This document shows, piece after piece, positions 6,448-12,995 of a DNA stretch of 18,199 nucleotides. Origin of the DNA: CALAEC01 sp050692915 (GTDB taxonomy: Bacteria > Actinomycetota > UBA4738 > CALAEC01). Each line of letters starts with the position of its first letter. The stretch's first letter is position 1. Position numbers and translations under genes: made by a program. Below the pieces are notes generated by a model. The model searched no databases, was not told the origin of the DNA, and saw only the letters and a list, made by a program, of their open reading frames with translations. The DNA lies in contig JBOGVU010000051.1 of assembly GCA_050692915.1 (NCBI GenBank), forward strand, positions 1-18,199. Reading direction: 5' to 3'.

Positions 6448-7622
6448 TACAGACGCTCCACCGTGGTCTCCACGGGGATGTAGATCTGGGTCTCCTCCAT
6501 GAGGCCGCCGGCGACGTCGAACACGTACCGCTGATCGTGCCAATCGTGCACCACCCGCTCGGAGCGGTCGTGGATGCCCACGGTCAGCGAGTACCGCCCG
6601 TCGGCCAGCGGCAGCGACGTCATCTCGAAGCCCACCCGGAGCTTCCCCTCCAGCCGTCCCAGCCGCATCTCCGCGGTCCCGGTCCGGAACACGAACTGCC
6701 CGTTGGCGTCGAAGATCACCAGCGAGATCACCGGGTCGTCGACCGGCCGGTTGGCCCGGACGTCGACCTGGACGGTCAGCTCCCCGCCGGGCGGGACGAT
6801 CGAGGAGGGGTCACCCTCGACGTCCATGAGCTCGACGGCGGCGATCTCCGCCGACCGGGTCAGGTCGCGCCGGGCGAACCCGATGTGGCGGCGGAGCATC
6901 ACCAACCGGTACTCCTTGATCACGTCGCGGACGTCGCCCATGGCCCGGACCTGGCCGTGGTCGAGCATCACGGCGCCGTCGCAGATCAGCTGGACCTGCT
7001 GGATGGCGTGGGTCACGAACACGATGGTGCGGCCCTCGGCCTGGAACTCCCGGATCCGCCGGAGGCACTTCCGCTGGAAGGCCTCGTCCCCGACGGCCAG
7101 GACCTCGTCGATCAGCAGGATGCTGGGGTCGACGTGCACGGCCACGGCGAACCCCAGCCGCACGAACATCCCCGACGAGTAGTACTTCACCTGGCTGTCG
7201 ATGAACTCCTCCAGCTCGGCGAAGGCCACGATCTCGTCGAAGTACAGGTCGGTCTCGTGGCGCGACAGCCCCAGGATCGAGGCGTTCAGGTACACGTTCT
7301 CCCTGCCGGTCAGCTCGGGATGGAACCCCGCCCCCAGCTCGAGGAGCGCGGCGATCCGCCCCTGGGTCACCACCCTGCCGTCGGTGGGCCGGAGGATCCC
7401 GCCGATGACTTTCAGCAGGGTGGTCTTCCCGGACCCGTTGGCCCCCACCAGCCCCCAGGTCTTCCCCTCGGGCACCTCGAACCCCACGTCCCGGAGGGCC
7501 CAGAAGTCCTCGCCCCTCGACCCCCGCAGCCGCAGGAGCCGTTCCTTCACGCTGGTGGGACGTTCGTGGAACAGGCGGAACCGCTTGGCGATCCCCTCAA
7601 CCGAGATGGCGGCCTGGGGCAC
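6447..7622 (-). CDS. wzt: Wzt-type polysaccharide ABC exporter ATPase with C-terminal carbohydrate-binding domain
   Basis: The 391-residue protein has an ABC ATPase at about 5-240: Walker A GANGSGKTT (60-68), a GRIAALLELGAGFHPELTGREN region typical of the polysaccharide-exporter subgroup (88-109), signature YSSGM (148-152), Walker B ILLIDEV (168-174) and switch His in VTHA (203-206). Residues 255-385 form an extra beta-rich domain (VEGDPSSIVPPGG, then FEMTSLPLADGRYSLTVGIHD) like the Wzt C-terminal domain. In E. coli O9a/O8-type systems that domain recognises the modified non-reducing end of the finished glycan. GTG 7622 overlaps the permease stop by one base (TAGTG). It pairs with the adjacent permease to drive ATP-dependent export of a lipid-linked polysaccharide. 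Confidence 0.9.
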   Translation of the reverse strand: MPQAAISVEGIAKRFRLFHERPTSVKERLLRLRGSRGEDFWALRDVGFEVPEGKTWGLVGANGSGKTTLLKVIGGILRPTDGRVVTQGRIAALLELGAGFHPELTGRENVYLNASILGLSRHETDLYFDEIVAFAELEEFIDSQVKYYSSGMFVRLGFAVAVHVDPSILLIDEVLAVGDEAFQRKCLRRIREFQAEGRTIVFVTHAIQQVQLICDGAVMLDHGQVRAMGDVRDVIKEYRLVMLRRHIGFARRDLTRSAEIAAVELMDVEGDPSSIVPPGGELTVQVDVRANRPVDDPVISLVIFDANGQFVFRTGTAEMRLGRLEGKLRVGFEMTSLPLADGRYSLTVGIHDRSERVVHDWHDQRYVFDVAGGLMEETQIYIPVETTVERL

Positions 7623-8494
7623 TACAGCTCCTCCGCGAAGTCGCCGGACCGCCGGAAGAACAGCCGCCACGAGAAGTACAGGAGGACCAAGGAGGCTGCC
7701 CCCACCACCAGGAGCCGCACCCCGTACCACGTCAGGCCGAGCGCCGGCAGCGACTCGAGGGCGTCCCGGGACACGCCGCCGTAGATCCCCCGCTGGAAGG
7801 CCAGGATGATGTTGGCCAGTGGGTTGAGGAGGTAGAGGGAGAAGGCCCCCTCCAGGTTTTCCTGGACCAGCGAGGATGGGTACACGATCGGCGTGCTCCA
7901 GAACCACGCCAGGAGGGCCAGGTCGACCAGGTGCCCGGTGTCCCGGTACCGCACGTTCAGCGCCGACGTGGCCATGCCCAGGGCCGTGGTGAACACCAGG
8001 AGCACCGCCAGGGCCAGTGGGAGGAGCAGCGTCCCCCTGTGGACCAGGGGGTAGCCGAAGATCAGCAGGAACGCCACCAGGACCACCAGCTGGAAGAAGA
8101 AGTTCACCAGCTGGGCCCGGATGGCCGCCAGCGGGAGCATCTCGTGGGGGAAGGCCACCTTGGCCACCAGGTTCGCCCCGCCCACCACCGACGTCGTGGC
8201 GCCCTGGAGGCCGGTGGTGAACAGGGTCCACGGCACCAGTCCGGAGAGCAGGTAGACCGGGAAGTCCTCGATCCCCGAGTCGAGGAAGTACGTGAACACG
8301 ACGTAGAACACGATCAGGTACAGGGCGGGGTTCAGCATCGACCAGGCCACGCCCAGGGCCGACGACTTGTACTTGACCCGGAGCTCCTTGCTGGCCAGGT
8401 TGGCCAGGATCTCCCTGCTGCCCCACAGCTCGCTCAGGCGCCGGAACACTCGGAGCCGGGGCGCTTCGTTGGTTCGGACCAGCACGTCATGCAT
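7622..8494 (-). CDS. wzm: Wzm-type polysaccharide ABC exporter permease (ABC-2 family)
   Basis: The 290-residue ABC-2 membrane protein has a cytoplasmic N-terminus with ELWGSREILANLASKELRVKY (22-42). About six membrane helices follow, near 54-71, 83-100, 128-147, 155-175, 190-206 and 258-278. Family landmarks are the SALGVAWSMLNPALY entry into helix 1, the VRYRDTGHL motif (181-189) before helix 5, and the YLLNPLANIILAFQRGIY segment (221-238). These fit Wzm/TagG/RfbA-type exporters of O-antigen, teichoic acid and mycobacterial galactan. The ATG at 8494 lies in an 8-base overlap (ATGCATGA) with the end of rmlD, and its own stop overlaps the ATPase gene. It acts in the inner membrane with the Wzt protein. 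Confidence 0.9.
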   Translation of the reverse strand: MHDVLVRTNEAPRLRVFRRLSELWGSREILANLASKELRVKYKSSALGVAWSMLNPALYLIVFYVVFTYFLDSGIEDFPVYLLSGLVPWTLFTTGLQGATTSVVGGANLVAKVAFPHEMLPLAAIRAQLVNFFFQLVVLVAFLLIFGYPLVHRGTLLLPLALAVLLVFTTALGMATSALNVRYRDTGHLVDLALLAWFWSTPIVYPSSLVQENLEGAFSLYLLNPLANIILAFQRGIYGGVSRDALESLPALGLTWYGVRLLVVGAASLVLLYFSWRLFFRRSGDFAEEL

Positions 8495-9320
8495 CCGACA
8501 GCACCCTCTCGATGGCCTCGTCCAGGGGCGGCATGGCCGGCACCATCGTCCCCGGGAGCACCACGCTCGTCAGCGACGAGTTGGCCGGGCGGGGGGCCGG
8601 CCGCCCCACCTCGTCGGCCTTCTGCCCCACGATCTCGCCGGCCAGCCCGCCGGCCCGCTTGGCCCGGACCAGGACATCGTGCCACGTGGTGGCCTCCGGG
8701 CCGGCCAGGTGGACGACCCCCCGCACGTCAGACTCGACCAGCGGCAGGAGCCGCTCGGCCAGGTGGGCCACGTGCGTGGGGCTCCCCACCTGGTCGACGA
8801 TCCCGCCGACCTCCTCCCCGGCCCGGAGCTCGCGGACCGCCCGCGACAGGAAGTCCTTCCCGGAGCCGAACACCCAGGCCGTCCGGACCACAAGGAGGTC
8901 GGGGGCCACTGCCTCGGCGGCCCGCTCGCCGGCCAGCTTCGTCCACCCGTACACCGACAGCGGGTTAGGCCGGTCGCCCTCGTCGTACGGGGCCCCCTTC
9001 TCCCCGTCGAACACGTAGTCGGTGGAGAGAGCCACCAGGCGGGCGCCGGAGCGCCGGGCCGCCACGGCCACGTTGAACGTGCCCAGGACGTTCGTCTCGG
9101 AGGCTCGGCCGGGCTCGGCCTGGCACCCGTCGACCGAGGTCATGGCGGCCAGGTGCAGGATCAGGTCCGGCTCGAGGGGCACCAGCGTGCGAACCACCTG
9201 GTCGTGGTGGCGGACGTCGAGGTCCGCCCTGGCGAACTCGGACACCTCGTGCCCGGCGGGGACCGAGGCTACGAACGCCCGGCCCAGCCCGCCCCCGGCG
9301 CCGGTCACGGCGATCCTCAT
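8487..9320 (-). CDS. rmlD: dTDP-4-dehydrorhamnose reductase RmlD
   Basis: The 277-residue short-chain dehydrogenase-type protein opens with the nucleotide-binding loop VTGAGGGLG (5-13). It has HLAAMTSVDGCQ (56-67), STDYVFDG (99-106), the catalytic pair in YGWTKLAGE (Tyr124, Lys128), VRTAWVFG (145-152) and the DQVGSPTHVAHLAE segment (176-189) typical of RmlD. RmlD reduces dTDP-4-keto-L-rhamnose with NAD(P)H to dTDP-L-rhamnose, the last step of the pathway. ATG 9320 was chosen because a purine-rich GGAGGGGGAG site lies just before it and the ATGA overlaps the rmlB stop. In-frame sequence further upstream belongs to rmlB in another frame. Its product would feed the WbbL-type enzyme encoded later in the same run. 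Confidence 0.9.
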   Translation of the reverse strand: MRIAVTGAGGGLGRAFVASVPAGHEVSEFARADLDVRHHDQVVRTLVPLEPDLILHLAAMTSVDGCQAEPGRASETNVLGTFNVAVAARRSGARLVALSTDYVFDGEKGAPYDEGDRPNPLSVYGWTKLAGERAAEAVAPDLLVVRTAWVFGSGKDFLSRAVRELRAGEEVGGIVDQVGSPTHVAHLAERLLPLVESDVRGVVHLAGPEATTWHDVLVRAKRAGGLAGEIVGQKADEVGRPAPRPANSSLTSVVLPGTMVPAMPPLDEAIERVLSDA

Positions 9321-10258
9321 CCGCTCCCCCTCCGATCGGGATGGTCGCGGAACCAGGCCACGGTCTCCTCGATCCCCCGCTCGAACGGGACCTCCGGCTC
9401 CCACCCCATGCCCCGCAGCCGATCCCACACCATCGAGTAGCGGAAGTCGTGGCCGGGGCGATCCTCCACGAACCCGATCAGGTCCGGCGAGGCCCCGGTC
9501 AGCGAGCAGATCGTCCGAGCCAGCTCCAGGTTCGCCACCTCATGGCCGCCGCCGCCGTTGTACACCTCGCCGGGCTCCCCCTCCCGGGTCACGGTCAGCA
9601 CCGCCCGGGCGAAGTCGGTGACGTGGAGCCACTCCCGACGGTTGGAGCCGTCGCCGTACACGGGCAGCGGGCGGCCCTCCAGCGCGGCGATGGTGAACGT
9701 GGGGATGGCCTTCTCCGGGTGCTGGCGGGGCCCGTAGGCGTTCGGGCCCCGGAAGATCCGGACGTCCGTGCCGTAGGTGCGGTGATACGACCGGCACAGA
9801 AGATCGGCGCCGGCCTTGGTGGCCGAGTACGGGTTGTTCGGCTGGAGGGGGCTGTCCTCGCTGAACGCGCCGTCCGGGGTGGAGCCGTACACCTCGTCGG
9901 TGGAGACCTGGACCATCCGCACCTCGTGGCGTCGGCAGGCGTCGAGGACCGTCATCGTGCCCTGGACGTTCGTCACGGCGAACGGACGGGCGTCGCCGAT
10001 CGACCGGTCCACGAACGACTCGGCCGCGAAGTTGACCACCAGGTCGGCGTCCTTCACCAGGGGGTCCACCGCCTCGGCCTCGACGATATCCCCGTGCACG
10101 AATCGGAACCGCTGGTCGTCTTCGCGGTGGGACAGGTTCTCCCTGGTACCGGCGTAGGTGAGCGCGTCGAGCACCGTGACCCGCTCGCCCTCGTCGAGCA
10201 GACGGTCCGCGAAGTGCGAGCCGATGAACCCCGCCCCCCCGGTGACGAGGACGCTCAC
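9317..10258 (-). CDS. rmlB: dTDP-glucose 4,6-dehydratase RmlB
   Basis: The 313-residue extended SDR protein starts MSVLVTGGAGFIGSHF (NAD-binding loop 7-13). It has FAAESFVDRSI (77-87), the catalytic triplet in VSTDEVYGS (Thr120-Asp121-Glu122), YSATK (Tyr144, Lys148), YGPRQHPEKAIPTF (175-188), GDGSNRREWLHVTDFARA (202-219) and RPGHDFRYS (267-275). All of these are hallmarks of RmlB. It converts dTDP-glucose to dTDP-4-keto-6-deoxyglucose, the second step of dTDP-rhamnose synthesis. GTG 10258 is inside a GTGA overlap with the RmlC-like gene. At 313 residues it is slightly shorter than many RmlB proteins (about 330-360) but has all core motifs. Confidence 0.92.
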   Translation of the reverse strand: MSVLVTGGAGFIGSHFADRLLDEGERVTVLDALTYAGTRENLSHREDDQRFRFVHGDIVEAEAVDPLVKDADLVVNFAAESFVDRSIGDARPFAVTNVQGTMTVLDACRRHEVRMVQVSTDEVYGSTPDGAFSEDSPLQPNNPYSATKAGADLLCRSYHRTYGTDVRIFRGPNAYGPRQHPEKAIPTFTIAALEGRPLPVYGDGSNRREWLHVTDFARAVLTVTREGEPGEVYNGGGGHEVANLELARTICSLTGASPDLIGFVEDRPGHDFRYSMVWDRLRGMGWEPEVPFERGIEETVAWFRDHPDRRGSG

Positions 10259-10719
10259 TTGAAGACGACGTCCCAGCTGTAGGGGATGTCCGGCGTGTCC
10301 CAGGGCGCCCGGTGCTCGTCCGGGGCCTCGTAGCTGTAGGGCTCGCTGGGGATGTTGATGACCAGGGCCTCCTCCTGCGAGATGCACTTCCAGCCGTGAT
10401 ACGTCCCGGCCGGCACCTTCACCAGCTGCTGGTTGTGGTCGCCGATGAAGTGCTCCGTCAGCATCCCTCGGGTGGGCGAATCCTCACGGGCGTCGTAAAT
10501 CACCAGCTTCACCATGCCCCTCACGCACGCGAAGAAGTCGTCCTGGACCTTGTGGAGGTGCCACCCCTTGACCACGCCGGGGTACGTCGTGGACAGGTAC
10601 ACCTGCCCGAACCGGTCGAACCCCTCGTCGTCCCGGCGAAGGATCTCCATCAGCCGCCCGCGCTCGTCGGGGATGACCCGGAGATCCTTGACCCACACGC
10701 CGTCGATCTCATCCGCCAT
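10255..10719 (-). CDS. RmlC-like cupin (dTDP-4-dehydrorhamnose 3,5-epimerase family), atypical active site
   Basis: The 154-residue cupin has the RmlC outline: DERGRLMEI (18-26), GQVYLSTTYPGVVKGWH (38-54), RGMVKLVIYDAREDSPTRG (67-85), LVKVPAGTYHGW (99-110) and PYSYEAPDEHRAPWDTPDIPYSWD (127-150). In canonical RmlC a His, a Lys and a Tyr do the epimerisation (Salmonella His63, Lys73, Tyr133, recalled). Here His54 and His108 are kept, but the Lys position reads Asp61 (VQDDFF instead of QGKLV) and the Tyr position reads Ile121. The protein is also shorter than the usual 180 or so residues. It may be an active divergent epimerase, a 3-epimerase, or a related sugar isomerase. ATG 10719 has AGGAG about 8 bases upstream. 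The 54-base gap before it is the largest in the operon. Confidence 0.75.
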   Translation of the reverse strand: MADEIDGVWVKDLRVIPDERGRLMEILRRDDEGFDRFGQVYLSTTYPGVVKGWHLHKVQDDFFACVRGMVKLVIYDAREDSPTRGMLTEHFIGDHNQQLVKVPAGTYHGWKCISQEEALVINIPSEPYSYEAPDEHRAPWDTPDIPYSWDVVFK

Positions 10720-10756
10720 CGGGCTGCTCCTGGTCTGACCTGCGGGATTGGTCCGG

Positions 10757-10762
10757 AGTGTA
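10757..10762 (-). promoter_or_regulatory. Candidate internal -10 box (TACACT) before the RmlC-like gene
   Basis: The gap between the glycosyltransferase stop (10774) and ATG 10719 is the only inter-gene space in the operon above 4 bases. It carries TACACT on the minus strand, about 37 bases before the ATG, which would give a leader of about 30 bases containing the AGGAG site. No good -35 match is visible, so an internal promoter is only a possibility. Confidence 0.28.
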
Positions 10763-10773
10763 GCAGGGCAGCG

Positions 10774-11937
10774 TCAGCGGCCGGCCCGGTGGAGCACGGC
10801 CGCGTGGGCCCTGGCGGCCTCGTCCCAGTCGAACCCCCGCACCCGTGCCCGGCCCGCCTCTCGGAGGCGGGCGGCCATGCCCCGGTCGGCCAGGGCCCGG
10901 CCCAGGCCCTCGGCGATGGCCTCCTCGCTCCGTGGATCGACAAGGACGGCCGCATCGCCGGCCACCTCGGGCATCGAGGACACGTCCGAGGTCACCACCG
11001 GGGTGCCCACGGCCATGGCCTCCAGGATCGGGAATCCGAAGCCCTCGTGCAGCGAGGGGAAGGCCAGGGCCCGGGCTCCTGTGAGGAGGGCCACCTTGTC
11101 CTTGTGCCCCACGTACCCGGTCAGCGTGACCCCGGTTCGGGCGGCAGGCGAGAGCGCCTGCAGGGCACGATCCAGATCTCGGCGCCCCTCTGGGTTCCAC
11201 GGCACCGAGGCCCCGGCCAGCACCAGCCCGGTCCGGAGGTCGTCGGGCAGGCGGGCCCACGCCCGGACCAGGGTCGGGAGGTTCTTCCTCGGCTCCAGGC
11301 CCCCCAGGAACAGCACGTACGGGCCGTCGATCCCGTGGAGACGGCGGACCCGCTCCACCTCCTCCTTCGGGGCTGGCCGGAACCGGTCCGGGTCGATCCC
11401 GTGGTGGATCACGGTGACGCGCTCCGGATCCACGGGGTACAGCTCGAGCAGATCGCGCCGGGTGGCTTCGGACACCGCCACGATCTCCGCGGCCCCCCGG
11501 AGGGCCCGGTCCAGCCGGGCCAGCCACCGCCGGGTGGCCATCGGGGCGGTCTCCGGGTGGAGCCGGAAGGCCAGGTCGTGGATGGTCAGCACCACCCCGC
11601 GGCTGGCCGTCGGCGGCGGGACGAAGTTCGGCGCGAACAGGACGTCGAAACGGGCCAGCCACTCGAGCCGGGGCAGCTCCCACCGCATCGAGGCCCGCTC
11701 GAACCACGTCGCGGGGATCGGCGACCACCGCTCCACCAGGTTCGGCACCCGTGGGAAGGACCGCCGATCCCACCGCCACGGCCGAACCGCCCGGCGGGCG
11801 TTTAGGTACCAGGCCATGTACGTGGCGTCGGGGTCGACGCGGGGGAGTCGCAGGATCAGCTCCCGTGCGTACAGCCCGATGCCGGTCATCCCGGCCGACA
11901 CGGCCGGCCGCGCGTCGATGGCGATCCTGACGGTCAG
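10774..11937 (-). CDS. GT4 family glycosyltransferase (probable CTG start)
   Basis: This is a GT-B glycosyltransferase with VVLTIHDLAF, AEIVAVSEATRRDL, VTVIHHGIDPDRF, LFLGGLEPRKN and an intact EX7E motif in HEGFGFPILEAMA (Glu298 and Glu306 counting from the CTG). It ends with the usual TSDVSSMPEVAG and RGFDWDEAARAH segments. These are the marks of GT4 enzymes acting on nucleotide-sugar donors in the cytoplasm. The first conventional start is GTG 11901, but it would remove the conserved first strand and loop (IAIDARPAVSAGMTGIG). The frame is open upstream, and CTG 11937 makes a CTGA overlap with the rmlA stop, mirroring the GTGA/ATGA overlaps of the neighbours. CTG is therefore preferred (387 residues), with GTG 11901 (375 residues) as the fallback. 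Donor sugar is unknown. Confidence 0.82.
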   Translation of the reverse strand: MTVRIAIDARPAVSAGMTGIGLYARELILRLPRVDPDATYMAWYLNARRAVRPWRWDRRSFPRVPNLVERWSPIPATWFERASMRWELPRLEWLARFDVLFAPNFVPPPTASRGVVLTIHDLAFRLHPETAPMATRRWLARLDRALRGAAEIVAVSEATRRDLLELYPVDPERVTVIHHGIDPDRFRPAPKEEVERVRRLHGIDGPYVLFLGGLEPRKNLPTLVRAWARLPDDLRTGLVLAGASVPWNPEGRRDLDRALQALSPAARTGVTLTGYVGHKDKVALLTGARALAFPSLHEGFGFPILEAMAVGTPVVTSDVSSMPEVAGDAAVLVDPRSEEAIAEGLGRALADRGMAARLREAGRARVRGFDWDEAARAHAAVLHRAGR

Positions 11938-12995
11938 AACACCTCGACCTGGGACTGGTCGCCGAGCATGAGCCGGTACGCGGCGGGCCGGGTTCGCCCC
12001 CGGCGGACCTCAACGTCCTTGCCCAGAAGGGACTGGGACAGGCCCCGGACGTCCTCCAGCCGGCACCGCTCCATCACGATGGAGTCCTCGATCTCGCTGG
12101 CGGCCACGGCGCAGTCCTCGTAGATGGAGGCATTCGGGCCGACCAGGGAGTCCTCCACGATCGTCCCCCGCCCGATGATGGCCGGACCCCGGATCACCGA
12201 GCGGGTCACCTTGGCCCCCTTCTCCACCACCACCCGGCCGACCAGCCGGGAGGGGCCGTCCACCTCGCCGTCCACCCTCGGCTCCAGGTGGGAGAGCATC
12301 ATCCGGTTCGCCTCCAGGAGGTCCTCGAGCTTCCCGGTGTCCTTCCACCATTCCGTCACCATCTCGGCCCGGACGGTGCGGCCGGCGTCGATCATGGCCT
12401 GGATCGAGTCGGTGATCTCCAGTTCCCCGCGCCACGACGGCTCCACGCCGTCGATGGCCTCGTGGACCGTGCGGTCGAACAGGTAGACGCCGACCAGGGC
12501 CAGGTCGGAAATCCGCTCCTTGGGCTTCTCCACCAGCCGGACCACCCGGTCGCCCTCCAGGACGGCCACCCCGAACCGCTCCGGCTCCCGGACCCGGGCC
12601 AGGAAGATCTGGGCGTTCGGCGTGTGTCGGCGAAAGCGCTCCACGAACCCGTTGATGCCCTCGAGCAGCACGTTGTCGCCCAGGTACATCACGAAGTCGT
12701 CGTCGCCCAGGAACCCCCGGGCCACGATCACCGCGTGGGCCAGCCCCAGCGGCTCCGCCTGGGGGATGTAGGTGATCGTCAGCCCCCACCGGGAGCCGTC
12801 GCCGCAGGCCGCCTCGATCTCGGCGGCGGTGTGGCCGACCACGATGCCCACCTCCCGGATCCCGGCCTCGGCGATCGACTCCAGCCCGTAGAACAGGATC
12901 GGCTTGTTCGCCACCGGGATCAGCTGCTTGGCGCTGGTGTGGGTGATCGGCCGCAGGCGAGTCCCTTCGCCGCCGGAGAGGATCAGGGCCTTCAC
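11934..12995 (-). CDS. rmlA: Glucose-1-phosphate thymidylyltransferase, long RmlA/StrD type
   Basis: The 353-residue protein has an N-terminal nucleotidyltransferase domain: LSGGEGTRLRPIT with SAKQLIPVANKP (6-32), LGLAHAV (83-89), MYLGDN (103-108), LVEKPKE (154-160), GELEITDSIQAMI (190-202) and EWWKDTGKLEDLL (215-227). Residues about 245-325 are hexapeptide beta-helix repeats (VVEKGAKVTRSVIRGPAIIGRGTIVEDS). The C-terminal extension separates it from the short housekeeping RmlA (about 290 residues) and matches the long type found in actinomycete and archaeal sugar clusters. It makes dTDP-glucose from dTTP and glucose-1-phosphate, the entry step for the rmlB and rmlD products encoded downstream. 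GTG 12995 is in a GTGA overlap with the LCP gene. Confidence 0.88.
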   Translation of the reverse strand: MKALILSGGEGTRLRPITHTSAKQLIPVANKPILFYGLESIAEAGIREVGIVVGHTAAEIEAACGDGSRWGLTITYIPQAEPLGLAHAVIVARGFLGDDDFVMYLGDNVLLEGINGFVERFRRHTPNAQIFLARVREPERFGVAVLEGDRVVRLVEKPKERISDLALVGVYLFDRTVHEAIDGVEPSWRGELEITDSIQAMIDAGRTVRAEMVTEWWKDTGKLEDLLEANRMMLSHLEPRVDGEVDGPSRLVGRVVVEKGAKVTRSVIRGPAIIGRGTIVEDSLVGPNASIYEDCAVAASEIEDSIVMERCRLEDVRGLSQSLLGKDVEVRRGRTRPAAYRLMLGDQSQVEVF

